In this document: piece by piece, positions 1 to 9,149 of the stretch
Position numbering within the stretch: the stretch's first letter is position 1
Layout: every line of letters starts with the position of its first letter
Assembly: GCA_903959855.1 (NCBI GenBank)
Contig: CAJBYR010000043.1
Span: 1 to 48,365 of the forward strand
Origin: an uncultured beta proteobacterium
GTDB lineage: Bacteria > Pseudomonadota > Gammaproteobacteria > Burkholderiales > Rhodocyclaceae
Length of the DNA: 48,365 nt
Reading direction: 5' to 3'
The notes under the pieces: generated by a model
Told to the model about the DNA's origin: nothing
The model's database searches: none
What the model saw: the letters and a program-made list of their open reading frames with translations, nothing else
Program-made: the position numbers and the translations under genes

Positions 1-110
1 GAACCGTCCTTGTCGAGCTTCATCAGGTTATGCGGGCAGATGTACATGCAGGCGGTCTTGTCCTGCCCCTTGCAGCCGTCGCACTTCTCGGTACGAACAA
101 AGGTTGGCAT
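1..110 (-). CDS. aprB: Adenylylsulfate reductase beta subunit, N-terminal part
   Basis: This is the 5' end of a gene that runs off the left edge; 36 residues are visible. AprB is the ferredoxin-like subunit of dissimilatory APS reductase. It carries two [4Fe-4S] clusters and moves electrons to or from the FAD subunit AprA in the cytoplasm. The visible part has the first cluster-binding cysteines C10, C13, C21 and C25 in the context EKCDGCKG...ACMYICPHN, which is typical of AprB. A Shine-Dalgarno-like AAGGAG lies about 10 bases upstream of the ATG. It follows sat by 61 bases on the same strand, the usual sat-apr pairing of sulfur oxidisers and sulfate reducers. Direction of flux (oxidative or reductive) cannot be decided here; the betaproteobacterial look favours sulfite oxidation. 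Confidence 0.93.
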   Translation of the reverse strand, partial: MPTFVRTEKCDGCKGQDKTACMYICPHNLMKLDKDG

Positions 111-171
111 TTGTTTTCTACTCCTTGGTTGCGGTGTGGTTTGTCAAAAAACTGGCTTAAGCGATACGTAC

Positions 172-1386
172 TCAGCGGGCCGAATGCCCGGACAACTTGA
201 CTTCGACTTTTTCGTGTTCCGCAAGGCTGCCGTAGTACTTGCGCAGCACCTCCAACACTTCCGGGCGCGAAAACTCGGCGGGGACGTCGCCGTTTTCAGA
301 GAGCATCTTGCGCAGCTTGGTGCCCGAAAGCAGCAGGCGCTTTTCTTCGGCATGCGGGCAGGTGCGGTTCGAGGCCATGCCACCGCATTCGTAGCACCAG
401 AAGGTCCAGTCGATCTTCAGCGCCTGGGTTTCCAGCGCCCCCTTGGGCAGCTCGTCAAAAATGTGATGGGCGTCGAAGGGGCCGTAGTAGCTGCCGACAC
501 CGGCGTGGTCACGGCCGACGATCAGGTGTGAGCAGCCGTAGTTCTGGCGGAACAGCGCGTGCAGCAGGGCTTCGCGCGGACCGGCGTAACGCATGTCCAG
601 CGGATAGCCGGCCTGGACCACGGTCTTCTTGACGAAGTAATTGTCGATCAGGGTGCCGATCGCCTCGGTGCGCACATCGGCGGGAATGTCGCCCGGCTTC
701 AGGTTACCCAGCAGCGAATGCACCATGACGCCGTCGCAGGTCTCGACCGCGACCTTGGCCAGGTATTCGTGCGAGCGGTGCATCGGGTTGCGCGTCTGGA
801 AGGCCGCAACCTTGCTCCAGCCATAGGATTCGAACAGCGCCCGGGTTTCCTTGGGGCTCATCAGCAGGGCACCGTAGGTCTCGGGGAAGCCGCCCAGCGA
901 CACGACCTTGATCGGGCCGGCGAGGTTAACGTCGCCCTGCTCCATGACCATCTTGACGCCGGGGTGCTCCATGTCGGTGGTCTTGAACACCGTGGCACAT
1001 TCGTGGGCCTTGTCGATGGTGTATTTCCCGGTAACCTTCATGGTGGCGAGGATCGAACCGTCGTCGGGATCGACCAGGGCAACGTCGCCGGCGACCTTGA
1101 CGCCCTCGGCCGTAGCCTTGTCGGTAGACAGCGTGATCGGAATCGGCCAGAACAGGCCGGAGGCCATCTTCATGCCGTCACAGACGCCCTGCCAGTCGGC
1201 GTGCGACATGAAGCCGTCGAGCGGGGTGAAGCCACCCTGGCCCATCATGACGATGTCGCCCTTTTCGCGGGAGCTGACTTTGACCTTGGGCAGCGATGCC
1301 GCGCGCGCCAGTTCGGCCTTGAGTGCGTCGCCCTCAAGCAACAAGGGCCGCAAACTGCCGCCGCCGTGCGGATTGACCAAAGCCAT
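172..1386 (-). CDS. sat: Sulfate adenylyltransferase (ATP sulfurylase), dissimilatory type
   Basis: 404 residues, the normal length of the homo-oligomeric ATP sulfurylase. It interconverts APS plus pyrophosphate with ATP plus sulfate in the cytoplasm. Visible motifs are [12 protein letters not shown] at residues 197-208, containing the nucleotide-binding HxxH, and GRDHAGVG at 291-298. Cys331, Cys334, Cys343 and His345 near the C-terminus look like the zinc site known in some bacterial members. There is no APS-kinase domain, which fits a dissimilatory role. The ATG is supported by AGGAGG six bases upstream. It is followed by aprB, so the pair should make or use APS. It is transcribed divergently from the polysaccharide locus, with 178 bases between them. 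Confidence 0.96.
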   Translation of the reverse strand: MALVNPHGGGSLRPLLLEGDALKAELARAASLPKVKVSSREKGDIVMMGQGGFTPLDGFMSHADWQGVCDGMKMASGLFWPIPITLSTDKATAEGVKVAGDVALVDPDDGSILATMKVTGKYTIDKAHECATVFKTTDMEHPGVKMVMEQGDVNLAGPIKVVSLGGFPETYGALLMSPKETRALFESYGWSKVAAFQTRNPMHRSHEYLAKVAVETCDGVMVHSLLGNLKPGDIPADVRTEAIGTLIDNYFVKKTVVQAGYPLDMRYAGPREALLHALFRQNYGCSHLIVGRDHAGVGSYYGPFDAHHIFDELPKGALETQALKIDWTFWCYECGGMASNRTCPHAEEKRLLLSGTKLRKMLSENGDVPAEFSRPEVLEVLRKYYGSLAEHEKVEVKLSGHSAR

Positions 1387-1392
1387 GCCGAG

Positions 1393-1398
1393 CCTCCT
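1393..1398 (-). promoter_or_regulatory. Shine-Dalgarno of sat
   Basis: A perfect AGGAGG (CCTCCT on the plus strand) lies six bases before the sat ATG and fixes that start. I do not see a convincing sigma-70 promoter in the divergent region 1399-1564. It contains AT-rich stretches around 1430-1500, but no -35/-10 pair with good spacing for either direction. Confidence 0.8.
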
Positions 1399-1564
1399 CA
1401 GATTATGGTTTTTCGTGAAGGCCGAAGGTTAACAAATCCCAAATACCCGCCGATGCGATTATTTCTATTTGGGGATAAGGGATTGTTTATGATCCGGCCG
1501 AAAAGTCCTTATAGGGCGCTCTGGTAAGATTCGCCAAGCGTCGCCAGGACAGATTCGACCCCAT

Positions 1565-2332
1565 ATGAAAGCCGTGATACTTGCCGGTGGTCTAGGCACC
1601 CGATTGGCCGAGGAAACGGTACTTCGCCCCAAGCCGATGATCGAGATCGGCAGCAAGCCCATCCTTTGGCACATCATGAAGGTCTATGCCACATTCGGCA
1701 TCACCGACTTCGTCATCTGCCTCGGCTACAAGGGTTATATGATAAAGGAGTATTTCGCCAACCTGGCGCTGCACACCTCGGACGTGACCATCGACCTGGC
1801 GAGCAACCGCGTGGACCTGCACCAGACCCAGTCGGAACCCTGGAACATCAGCCTCATCGATACCGGCGAACATACCCAGACCGGCGGCCGCCTGCGGCGG
1901 ATCCGGCAGCACCTCGGGAGCGGAAGCTTCTGCATGACCTACGGTGACGGTCTGGCCGACGTCGATGTTGCCGAATTGATCAAATTCCATCGCGCCGAGG
2001 GCTGCCTCGCCACTGTCACCGCCGTCAGGCCGCCGGGACGCTTCGGTCGCCTCGACCTGGACGGCAATCGTGCCCGCGGCTTCCAGGAAAAGCCGCGCGG
2101 CGACGGCGACTGGATCAACGGCGGCTTCTTCGTCCTCGAACCGGCAGCGCTGGATGCAATCGCCGACGACGACACGCTCTGGGAAAAAGACCCGATGCAG
2201 GACCTCGCTGCCGCAGGTCAATTGGCCGCCTTTCGTCACGGCGGCTTCTGGCAACCCATGGATACCCTGCGCGACAAGACCCTGCTGGAAGAACTCTGGG
2301 CCGGCGGGCGCGCACCCTGGAAGCTCTGGTGA
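1565..2332 (+). CDS. rfbF: Glucose-1-phosphate cytidylyltransferase
   Basis: 255 residues, the family length. It joins CTP and alpha-D-glucose-1-phosphate to give CDP-glucose, the first step of CDP-3,6-dideoxyhexose synthesis. The nucleotidyltransferase signature AGGLGTRL is at residues 7-14 and is followed by the RPKPMIEIG motif; a [11 protein letters not shown] segment typical of RfbF/DdhA follows. It is the first gene of the plus-strand polysaccharide block. Its stop overlaps the GTG start of rfbG by four bases (GTGA), so the two are probably translationally coupled. The immediate adjacency of rfbG and rfbH makes the specificity for CTP and glucose-1-phosphate very likely. Confidence 0.95.
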   Translation: MKAVILAGGLGTRLAEETVLRPKPMIEIGSKPILWHIMKVYATFGITDFVICLGYKGYMIKEYFANLALHTSDVTIDLASNRVDLHQTQSEPWNISLIDTGEHTQTGGRLRRIRQHLGSGSFCMTYGDGLADVDVAELIKFHRAEGCLATVTAVRPPGRFGRLDLDGNRARGFQEKPRGDGDWINGGFFVLEPAALDAIADDDTLWEKDPMQDLAAAGQLAAFRHGGFWQPMDTLRDKTLLEELWAGGRAPWKLW

Positions 2333-3399
2333 CTGCGGCCGGCAGCAACTTCTGGCGCGGACGCCGCGTCTTCCTGACCGGCCATACCGGCTTCAAGGGC
2401 GCCTGGCTGAGCCTCTGGCTGCAAAGAGTCGGCGCCCATGTCACGGCGTTTTCGCTCGATCCACCGACCCGGCCCGGCCTGTTCGAGCTGGCCCGGGTGG
2501 CCGAGGGCATCGATTCGCGCCACGGCGACATCCGCGATTTCGCCGCGTTGGCGACGGCTCTGAATGAAAGCCGGGCCAGCGTCGTTTTCCACCTCGCCGC
2601 ACAAGCCACGGTCGCCAAGGGCTACCGCGACGCCCGAGACACATTTACCACCAATCTGATGGGGACGCTAAACCTGCTCGACGCCATTCGCGATGGCTCC
2701 ACCGTCGAGGCGGCGGTCCTTGTAACCAGCGACAAGTGCTATGCCCCGGCGCCGGACGGAGCGCCATTGGCCGAAGGCGCTCCGATGGGTGGCCGCGACC
2801 CTTACAGCGCCAGCAAGAGCTGCGCCGAGATTGCCGTGCAGAGCTGGCGCGAATCATTCTTCACCGACACATATGCGCCGCGCATCGCCACGGCACGCGC
2901 CGGAAACGTGATCGGCGGCGGCGACTGGGGCGAGCATCGCCTGTTGCCGGACCTGGCGCGCGCCTTTGCCGCCGGTCGATCGCTGACGCTGCGCATGCCC
3001 GGCGCAATCCGTCCCTGGCAGCATGTGCTCGATGCGCTGCAAGGCTACCTGCTGCTGGCCGAACGACTGGCCGGCAACGATGGAGCGCGAATTGGGCGCG
3101 GCTGGAATTTCGGCCCCGGCGCTGCAGGGGAACTCAGCGTGGCCGAGGTCGCCCGGCGCGCCGCCAAACTATGGGGCGACGAAGCGACCTGCATTGCCGC
3201 CACCGAGAATTTTCAGAAGGAGACCGCGGCCTTGCGCCTCGATGCATCGCAGGCGCGGGCCGAACTGGGCTGGCAACCGCGCTGGGATCTGGACACGTCG
3301 CTGAGCCGAACCATCGCGTGGTACAGGGCGTGGGCGCAAGGGCAGGACATGCGTGCTGCCAGCCTGGCGCAACTCGACGACTATCTGGCGGCGATATGA
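2329..3399 (+). CDS. rfbG: CDP-glucose 4,6-dehydratase
   Basis: 356 residues, an extended short-chain dehydrogenase. It converts CDP-glucose to CDP-4-keto-6-deoxyglucose using bound NAD. The Rossmann motif GHTGFKG is at residues 18-24. The VTSDKCY segment and the catalytic tyrosine and lysine in [10 protein letters not shown] are present; [11 protein letters not shown] is a strong RfbG hallmark. The start is GTG, chosen because it overlaps the rfbF stop (GTGA) and places the nucleotide-binding loop at the usual distance from the N-terminus. Its own stop overlaps the ATG of rfbH in the same way. It acts between RfbF and RfbH. Confidence 0.95.
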   Translation: MTAAGSNFWRGRRVFLTGHTGFKGAWLSLWLQRVGAHVTAFSLDPPTRPGLFELARVAEGIDSRHGDIRDFAALATALNESRASVVFHLAAQATVAKGYRDARDTFTTNLMGTLNLLDAIRDGSTVEAAVLVTSDKCYAPAPDGAPLAEGAPMGGRDPYSASKSCAEIAVQSWRESFFTDTYAPRIATARAGNVIGGGDWGEHRLLPDLARAFAAGRSLTLRMPGAIRPWQHVLDALQGYLLLAERLAGNDGARIGRGWNFGPGAAGELSVAEVARRAAKLWGDEATCIAATENFQKETAALRLDASQARAELGWQPRWDLDTSLSRTIAWYRAWAQGQDMRAASLAQLDDYLAAI

Positions 3400-4709
3400 A
3401 TCGCGACGCCTTGCGCAAGAACATCCTCGACCAGGTGCGCGAATTTGCCGAGGCACAGGAGGCGCCACGTCCGTTTTTGCCGGGACAGACCGCCGTGCCC
3501 CCCGCCGGTCGCGTCCTCGATGCCGGTGCCTATGTCGCGCTGGTCGATGCGGCACTCGACGGCTGGCTCACCACCGGCCGTTTCAACGACGAATTCGAGC
3601 GCCTGATCGCGCAGCGCATCGGCGTGAGCAAAGCACTGACCACCAATTCCGGGTCTTCGGCCAACCTGCTGGCACTCTCCGCCCTGACCTCGCCAATGCT
3701 CGGCGAGCGTGCCCTGCAGCCCGGTGACGAGGTCATCACGGCGGCGGCCGGCTTTCCGACCACCATCAACCCGATACTGCAAAACGGCCTGACGCCAGTC
3801 TTCGTCGATTCCGAACTCGCGACCTACAACCCGTCGCCCCAAGCCATCGAAGCCGCGATCGGCCCGCGCACCCGCGCCATCATGCTGGCCCACGCGCTGG
3901 GCAACCCCTTCCGTGCCGACGAACTGCGGGCGCTGGCCGACCGCCACAAGCTCTGGCTGGTCGAGGACTGCTGCGATGCCTTCGGCTCGACGCTGCATGG
4001 CCGCAGCGTGGGCACATTCGGCCACCTCGGCACGCTCTCCTTCTATCCGGCGCACCACATCACCACCGGCGAGGGCGGCGCGGTGTTCACCGACGAGCCG
4101 CTGCTGGCGCGCATCGTCGAATCCTTCCGCGACTGGGGACGCGACTGCTACTGCGCTCCGGGCAAGGACAACACCTGCGGCAAGCGCTTCGACTGGCAGC
4201 TCGGCGACCTGCCCTGCGGTTACGACCACAAGTACACCTATTCCCACGCCGGCTACAACCTCAAGATCACCGACATGCAGGCGGCACTAGGCGTGGCGCA
4301 GATGGCTCGGTTGGACGACTTCATCGCCGCCCGGCGCGCCAACTTCGCACGGCTGCGAGACAAACTGAGCGATTGCGCGGATTTCCTGGTCCTGCCCGAG
4401 GCTACGCCAGGCAGCGCCCCGTCCTGGTTCGGCTTTCTCGTCACCCTGCGCGAGAACGCGCCCTGCAGCCGCGTCGACCTCCTGCGCTACCTGGACCAGC
4501 AAAGGGTCGGCACCCGCCTCTTGTTCGCCGGCAACGTCACAAGACAGCCCTACATGAAGGGGCGCCAGTTCCGCGTCAGCGGCAACCTGGCCATCGCAAA
4601 CGTCATCACCGAACGCAGCTTCTGGATCGGCGTCTATCCCGGCCTGACGACGGACATGCTGGACTACGCCGCCGACCGCATACGCGAATTCCTCGGAGTC
4701 GGCTTCTGA
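3396..4709 (+). CDS. rfbH: CDP-4-keto-6-deoxyglucose 3-dehydrase (E1)
   Basis: 437 residues. This pyridoxamine-phosphate and iron-sulfur enzyme removes the C3 hydroxyl of CDP-4-keto-6-deoxyglucose, giving the 3,6-dideoxy-4-keto sugar. The PLP lysine of the aminotransferase fold is replaced by His220 in [13 protein letters not shown], as known for E1. Cys193, Cys251, Cys253 and Cys261 sit at the spacing of the [2Fe-2S] ligands. These features separate it from an ordinary sugar aminotransferase. The open frame extends further upstream inside rfbG, but the ATG at 3396 overlaps the rfbG stop (ATGA) and gives the family N-terminus. The E3 reductase partner was not seen in this window. Confidence 0.96.
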   Translation: MNRDALRKNILDQVREFAEAQEAPRPFLPGQTAVPPAGRVLDAGAYVALVDAALDGWLTTGRFNDEFERLIAQRIGVSKALTTNSGSSANLLALSALTSPMLGERALQPGDEVITAAAGFPTTINPILQNGLTPVFVDSELATYNPSPQAIEAAIGPRTRAIMLAHALGNPFRADELRALADRHKLWLVEDCCDAFGSTLHGRSVGTFGHLGTLSFYPAHHITTGEGGAVFTDEPLLARIVESFRDWGRDCYCAPGKDNTCGKRFDWQLGDLPCGYDHKYTYSHAGYNLKITDMQAALGVAQMARLDDFIAARRANFARLRDKLSDCADFLVLPEATPGSAPSWFGFLVTLRENAPCSRVDLLRYLDQQRVGTRLLFAGNVTRQPYMKGRQFRVSGNLAIANVITERSFWIGVYPGLTTDMLDYAADRIREFLGVGF

Positions 4710-5749
4710 ACCCGCCGCTGCCACCCATTTCACGTGAAGACCGTGAGCACATCCTGCAGCACACGGCGAGTCTATGGCCGCAGCTGGCCAATGCCCGCTT
4801 GTTCATCACCGGCGGCACGGGCTTCTACGGCAAATGGCTGCTGGAGGCAATCGTCGCTGCGAACGACACCCTGGGCGCAAATATCCGCACCACCCTGCTC
4901 AGCCGCGATCCGGCGCGCTTCAGGGCCGAAGTCCCCCATCTCGGATCGCACCCCGAGTTCGAGTGGATCGTCGGCGAGCCGGCCAGGTTCGAGTTTCCGA
5001 CCGGGCGCTTCGACTACCTGATCGACTTTGCCACACCGAGCGCTGCAGAAGTCGGCGCTGGCGGTACGGCGATTGTGGAGCGCTGCCTGCACGGCAGCGC
5101 CAAGCTGATTCGTTTTTCCAAGGCGGCGGGCGTGCGACGCGTGCTTTATGCCAGCTCCGGCGCGGTCTATGGCCGACAGCCCGGAAACGTCGAACGGCTT
5201 GCGGAAGATTTTCCCGCCGACGCGGCGACGGTTTCACCCTACGGCCGCCTCAAGCAGCGCAGCGAAGCGCTGCTGCTCGAGTCCGGACTCGACTGCGTGA
5301 TCGCGCGCGGCTTCGCCTTCATCGGCCCCTACCTGCCCTTGACCGACAAGTTCGCCGCCGGCAGCTTCCTGCGCGATGCCGCTGCCGGAGGACCAATTGT
5401 CGTGAATGGCAATGGAACCGCCGTACGCAGCTACCTGTATGCCGCCGATCTGGCGGTATGGCTGCTGACTCTTCTCGTAAAAAGCACGGCGGGCAAGGCA
5501 TTCAACGTTGGTAGCGACGAAGCAGTATCGATCCTTGACCTGGCCAAGCTGATTAGCGAATTAGTGACTCATCGACCAGAAATCAAGGTCCTGCAAGCAG
5601 ACTCCTCGACCTCAAAGCACGACTTCTACGTTCCCGACATCCGCTACGCGCGTTCGGCGATGGACCTCAAGGCCATGTATCCCCTGCCCGAAGCGGTGCG
5701 AAAAACCATTGCCTGGCAGCGTCGGTCAATCGGACGAATGGCCGAATGA
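4706..5749 (+). CDS. NAD-dependent epimerase/dehydratase, probable CDP-4-keto-3,6-dideoxyhexose reductase
   Basis: About 347 residues if translation starts at the CTG at 4706. No ATG, GTG or TTG lies in a sensible place: the first TTG is inside the nucleotide-binding strand. The CTG overlaps the rfbH stop (CTGA), like the other joints of this operon. The protein is an extended SDR with GGTGFYG at about 36-42, a YASSGAVYG segment, and the catalytic tyrosine and lysine in [11 protein letters not shown]. Its position directly after rfbFGH suggests it reduces or epimerises the CDP-4-keto-3,6-dideoxy sugar, the place held by abequose or paratose synthase elsewhere. The product stereochemistry cannot be read from the sequence. 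It might also serve a different sugar nucleotide. Confidence 0.8.
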   Translation: MNPPLPPISREDREHILQHTASLWPQLANARLFITGGTGFYGKWLLEAIVAANDTLGANIRTTLLSRDPARFRAEVPHLGSHPEFEWIVGEPARFEFPTGRFDYLIDFATPSAAEVGAGGTAIVERCLHGSAKLIRFSKAAGVRRVLYASSGAVYGRQPGNVERLAEDFPADAATVSPYGRLKQRSEALLLESGLDCVIARGFAFIGPYLPLTDKFAAGSFLRDAAAGGPIVVNGNGTAVRSYLYAADLAVWLLTLLVKSTAGKAFNVGSDEAVSILDLAKLISELVTHRPEIKVLQADSSTSKHDFYVPDIRYARSAMDLKAMYPLPEAVRKTIAWQRRSIGRMAE

Positions 5750-6600
5750 ACCATCCTACGATGCCCAAGCCGTCCGATCGCATGCTCTTGATAGACGGCA
5801 TTCCACCGACATTGATCGGCTATTGGAACGAACTGCTGTCCTTTCACGAAGTTCTGCGGATGCTGGTTCGGCGCGACCTGATCGTACGCTTCCGGCAAAC
5901 GTACTTCGGCCTCGCCTGGCTGCTGTTCAAGCCCCTGATGCTGATGGCGGTGATGAGCTTCGCCTTTGGCTTCCTCGCCGGATTCGACAAGAACCACTCC
6001 GCACCGTATCCCCTGGTGATTTTCTGCGGCGTCATCCCTTGGTACTTCTTCTCCAATGCTGTCCCCGACAGCATGAATTCGCTGCTCAACCACATCCACA
6101 TCATCCAGAAAACCTACTTCCCCCGCGCCATCTTTCCGATAGCCGCCGTTGCCGTGGATGCCATCGAGTTCTTCGTCGCCTGGATGCTGTTCGCGCTGGG
6201 CTGTCTCTGGTTTGGCTATCTGCCGGGCTGGCAGATCGTTTTTTTTCCACTGTTCTGCCTGCAATTGCTGTTCTTGTGCACTGCCCTCGGACTCTGGCTT
6301 TCGGTAATCAATGTCCAGTTCCGCGACATCGGCAATCTCGTTCCCTTCCTGCTCACCATCGGCTTCTTCATTTCTCCGGCAGGCTACACGTCGATGCGCA
6401 TTCCCGACCAATGGCAATTGCTTTACGCCCTGAATCCGCTGGTCGGCATCATCGAAGGACTGCGCTGGAGTCTGCTCAACGGGATGGACGGATTTCCGCA
6501 GACTCCCGTAATCCTGTCGCTCTCCATCACGCTGGCCATCGGGCTGATCGCCGTAAAACATTTCCTCGCCACCGAAGCCGACCTGGTCGATCTGGCCTGA
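5746..6600 (+). CDS. wzm: O-antigen ABC-2 exporter, membrane subunit
   Basis: 284 residues of an ABC-2 type polysaccharide/polyol-phosphate export permease. It has a cytoplasmic N-terminus with the LVRRDLIVRFRQTYFGLAW motif seen in Wzm/TagG proteins, then about six hydrophobic segments. With the next gene it should form the inner-membrane channel that flips a finished undecaprenyl-linked glycan. It starts with ATGA overlapping the preceding gene, and wzt begins 13 bases after its stop. The presence of Wzm/Wzt, and the absence of a Wzx flippase or Wzy polymerase in the window, point to an ABC-dependent polysaccharide. Confidence 0.93.
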   Translation: MNHPTMPKPSDRMLLIDGIPPTLIGYWNELLSFHEVLRMLVRRDLIVRFRQTYFGLAWLLFKPLMLMAVMSFAFGFLAGFDKNHSAPYPLVIFCGVIPWYFFSNAVPDSMNSLLNHIHIIQKTYFPRAIFPIAAVAVDAIEFFVAWMLFALGCLWFGYLPGWQIVFFPLFCLQLLFLCTALGLWLSVINVQFRDIGNLVPFLLTIGFFISPAGYTSMRIPDQWQLLYALNPLVGIIEGLRWSLLNGMDGFPQTPVILSLSITLAIGLIAVKHFLATEADLVDLA

Positions 6601-6613
6601 TCGGTTAGCTACC

Positions 6614-7372
6614 ATGAGCCGCGTCGTCGTCGACATCGCCAACCTGAGCAAGCGCTACTCCTTGTCCCACCAGCACCGTCCCGACTCGCTGAAAGCCTGG
6701 CTACGAAGTCTGGCGCGGCGCGCGGCGTCTGGCAAACAACCAGTCGACGAAGAGTTCTGGGCGCTCAGGGACGTTTCCCTGCAGATCAGGCAAGGCGAAT
6801 GCCTGGCCCTGGTTGGCAAGAACGGCTCTGGCAAATCGACCCTGCTCAAGATTCTGTCCCGCATCATCCCGCCCACCAGCGGGCACATCAAGGTGAGCGG
6901 ACGCATCGCATCGATGTTGGAAGTCGGCACCGGATTTCATCCCGAGCTCACCGGTAGGGAAAACGTGTTTCTCAATGGTGCAATGCTCGGATGTCCGGAG
7001 CGGAAACTCCGCGGGCGCCTCGACGCCATCGTGGATTTTTCGGGAGTTGAACGCTTTCTTGATACCCCGGTGAAACATTATTCCAGTGGAATGTATGTGC
7101 GGCTGGCCTATTCGATCGCTGCCCACGTCGATGCAGATATTCTGGTGATCGACGAAGTGCTGGCGGTCGGCGATTCCGACTTCCAGGAAAGATGCATTCT
7201 CAGCATTGAGTCGTTGCGCCAGCGTGGTACTACCATCCTGTTTGTATCCCACAATACAGACTTGGTGCGCCGGCTGGCAACCCATGTCGCCACATTGACC
7301 CAGGGCCGACTCGATGGAGGCGTCCTTCCCGGCGTAGCCCGTCATGAGTCTCGGGAGCCAACGCACCAATGA
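6614..7372 (+). CDS. wzt: O-antigen ABC exporter, ATP-binding subunit (short form)
   Basis: 252 residues. Walker A GKNGSGKST is at residues 68-76, followed by the YSSGMYVRL signature and Walker B ILVIDEVLAVGD, all of the polysaccharide-export (Wzt/TagH) type. It powers export with Wzm. Wzt proteins of some O-antigens carry an extra C-terminal carbohydrate-binding domain that reads the chain terminator; this protein ends about 30 residues after the ATPase core and lacks it. That suggests synthesis and export are coupled without Wzt-mediated recognition of a capped end, or that another protein supplies it. Its stop overlaps the next start (ATGA). Confidence 0.93.
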   Translation: MSRVVVDIANLSKRYSLSHQHRPDSLKAWLRSLARRAASGKQPVDEEFWALRDVSLQIRQGECLALVGKNGSGKSTLLKILSRIIPPTSGHIKVSGRIASMLEVGTGFHPELTGRENVFLNGAMLGCPERKLRGRLDAIVDFSGVERFLDTPVKHYSSGMYVRLAYSIAAHVDADILVIDEVLAVGDSDFQERCILSIESLRQRGTTILFVSHNTDLVRRLATHVATLTQGRLDGGVLPGVARHESREPTHQ

Positions 7373-8136
7373 AGAACGGGAATGCCCCCGTCGATTCCGG
7401 TCCCACTGAATTGCTGATACTCGCAGGCGGCCTCGGCACCCGCCTGCGGCAAACGGTCCGTGACGTGCCGAAGCCCATGGCCCCGATAAACGGGATTCCT
7501 TTTCTGGATTACCTGATGGCGCACTGGCGAGATCAGGGAGTCCAACGATTTGTGCTGTCCGTCGGCTACATGGCAGACTCGATCCGTACGCACTTTGGCA
7601 CTCGCTACCACGACTGCGCCGTCGACTACGCCTTTGAAAGCACTCCTCTGGGCACGGGAGGCGCAATTCGCAATGCCACCATCAATTGCGTCTGGTCAGG
7701 CAAGCACATGGTCATCGTGAACGGCGACACATGGTTCCCGGTTCGGCTTCGCACGCTGGCGGCCGATGCCAATAGATTGGGACAGCCGGTCACGGTCGCG
7801 GTCAAGCGCATTGCTGACAATGATCGTTATGGTGGAGTCGTGCTCGATGAAAATGGACTGGTGCGACAGTTCATTGCCGGCAATCGGCAGATGGAAAACC
7901 CGATCATCAATGGCGGCACCTACCTGGTCAACCGTGAATACATGGCGGACCACCTGCGCGACAAGCCCGGACCGTTTTCTTTCGAACGCGATATTCTTGA
8001 ACCTCTCGCCGTCGCCGGATTGCTGGGCGCCAGCATGCAGGACGTCCAGTTTCTTGATATAGGCATTCCCGAGGACTACCTGCGCGCCGACGAACTCATG
8101 GTTCGTGACACAATCCGGCAGCCACATCCACACTGA
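7369..8136 (+). CDS. hddC: D-glycero-D-manno-heptose-1-phosphate guanylyltransferase-like nucleotidyltransferase
   Basis: 255 residues of a GT-A-fold sugar-phosphate nucleotidyltransferase. The loop [20 protein letters not shown] near residues 18-37 is the HddC/GmhD type. The family activates D-glycero-alpha-D-manno-heptose-1-phosphate with GTP. The assignment is strengthened by an HddA-like kinase at 22946-23938, the preceding enzyme of the same route. The isomerase GmhA and phosphatase GmhB are not in the window. Its start overlaps wzt (ATGA), so it is co-translated with the exporter. A different hexose-1-phosphate substrate cannot be excluded. Confidence 0.85.
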   Translation: MKNGNAPVDSGPTELLILAGGLGTRLRQTVRDVPKPMAPINGIPFLDYLMAHWRDQGVQRFVLSVGYMADSIRTHFGTRYHDCAVDYAFESTPLGTGGAIRNATINCVWSGKHMVIVNGDTWFPVRLRTLAADANRLGQPVTVAVKRIADNDRYGGVVLDENGLVRQFIAGNRQMENPIINGGTYLVNREYMADHLRDKPGPFSFERDILEPLAVAGLLGASMQDVQFLDIGIPEDYLRADELMVRDTIRQPHPH

Positions 8137-8157
8137 TTCCGAAAGGCAGAAGCTCAA

Positions 8158-9096
8158 ATGACGTACAACATACTGGTTACCGGCGGCGCGGGTTACATCG
8201 GTTCGATCATGGTGCCGGAACTGCTGCAGGCGGGACACAAGGTCACCGTTCTCGACAATTTTCTCTTCGGGCAAAACAGCCTGGCGCAGCTATGCGCCGA
8301 CCCCCAATTTGACGTCATTCGAGGCGACATTCGCTCCGAAGCGACGATCAAGCCCTTGCTGGCAGCGGCCGACATCGTCATTCCGCTGGCTGCTCTGGTT
8401 GGCGCGCCGATGTGCACTAGGGATCCGATTGGCGCGACAAGCACCAACCACGACGCCATCTCGTCGATGCTCAAATTGCTCAGCAACAGCCAACTCGTAC
8501 TGATGCCGACTACCAACAGCGCATACGGCACCGGCGACGCGCAGAACTTTTGCACCGAAGAGTCCGAACTGCGGCCGATATCCAAGTACGCGATGGATAA
8601 GGTCGAGATCGAACAGGCGCTGATGCAGCATTGCAACGCCATCAGTTTTCGCCTCGCCACGGTTTTCGGCATGTCCCCGCGCATGCGGATAGACCTGCTG
8701 GTAAATGATTTCACTTATCGCGCGGTGACCGATCGCTTCGTCGTGCTGTTCGAAAGTTCATTCAAGCGCAACTATCTCCATGTACGCGATGTTGCTCGCG
8801 TGTTTTTGCACGCAATAGAGAATTTCGACAAGATGAAGGGCCAGATCTACAACGTCGGACTTTCAGACGCCAACGTATCCAAAAAGGAACTCTGCGAACG
8901 AATCCAGACCCAGATTCCCGACTTCGTGTTCGTCGACGCCCCCATCGGCAAGGACCCCGACCAACGGAATTACATCGTCTCGAACGCCAAGATCGAGGCA
9001 ACCGGCTTTACTCCAAAGTATTCCCTTGAAGCCGGTATTCGGGAACTTGCCAAGGGATACCGGATGATCCGCAATGCGCGCTATGGCAATGTCTAG
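8158..9096 (+). CDS. NAD-dependent epimerase/dehydratase (SDR)
   Basis: 312 residues, extended SDR. The nucleotide-binding loop GGAGYIG is at about 9-15, the TTNSAYG segment follows, and the catalytic pair is in KYAMDKVEIE. It should epimerise, dehydrate or reduce a sugar nucleotide in the cytoplasm. It lies 21 bases after hddC, so a GDP-heptose derivative is a reasonable but unproven substrate. The loop and active site are complete. I cannot assign a reaction from sequence alone. Confidence 0.85.
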   Translation: MTYNILVTGGAGYIGSIMVPELLQAGHKVTVLDNFLFGQNSLAQLCADPQFDVIRGDIRSEATIKPLLAAADIVIPLAALVGAPMCTRDPIGATSTNHDAISSMLKLLSNSQLVLMPTTNSAYGTGDAQNFCTEESELRPISKYAMDKVEIEQALMQHCNAISFRLATVFGMSPRMRIDLLVNDFTYRAVTDRFVVLFESSFKRNYLHVRDVARVFLHAIENFDKMKGQIYNVGLSDANVSKKELCERIQTQIPDFVFVDAPIGKDPDQRNYIVSNAKIEATGFTPKYSLEAGIRELAKGYRMIRNARYGNV

Positions 9097-9149
9097 ATCT
9101 CGGAGGCAACCGTCGCGAGGGGCAATCCCCTTGGTCGGATAGAAGAAGA

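Noticed and set aside
559-1527. 322-codon plus-strand frame opposite sat
   Set aside because: sat is certain, and this frame has no domain or ribosome-binding site.
1483-1530. TTGTTT and TATAGG as a promoter for rfbF
   Set aside because: The spacing is about 21 bases, too long for a sigma-70 promoter, and the -35 element is weak.
3381-4247. Long minus-strand open frame opposite rfbH
   Set aside because: It mirrors the third-position GC of rfbH, has a biased composition and no recognisable motif.
5644-6651. 335-codon minus-strand open frame opposite wzm
   Set aside because: Composition is Gln, Glu and His rich as expected for the antisense of a membrane protein gene; wzm has clear family features.
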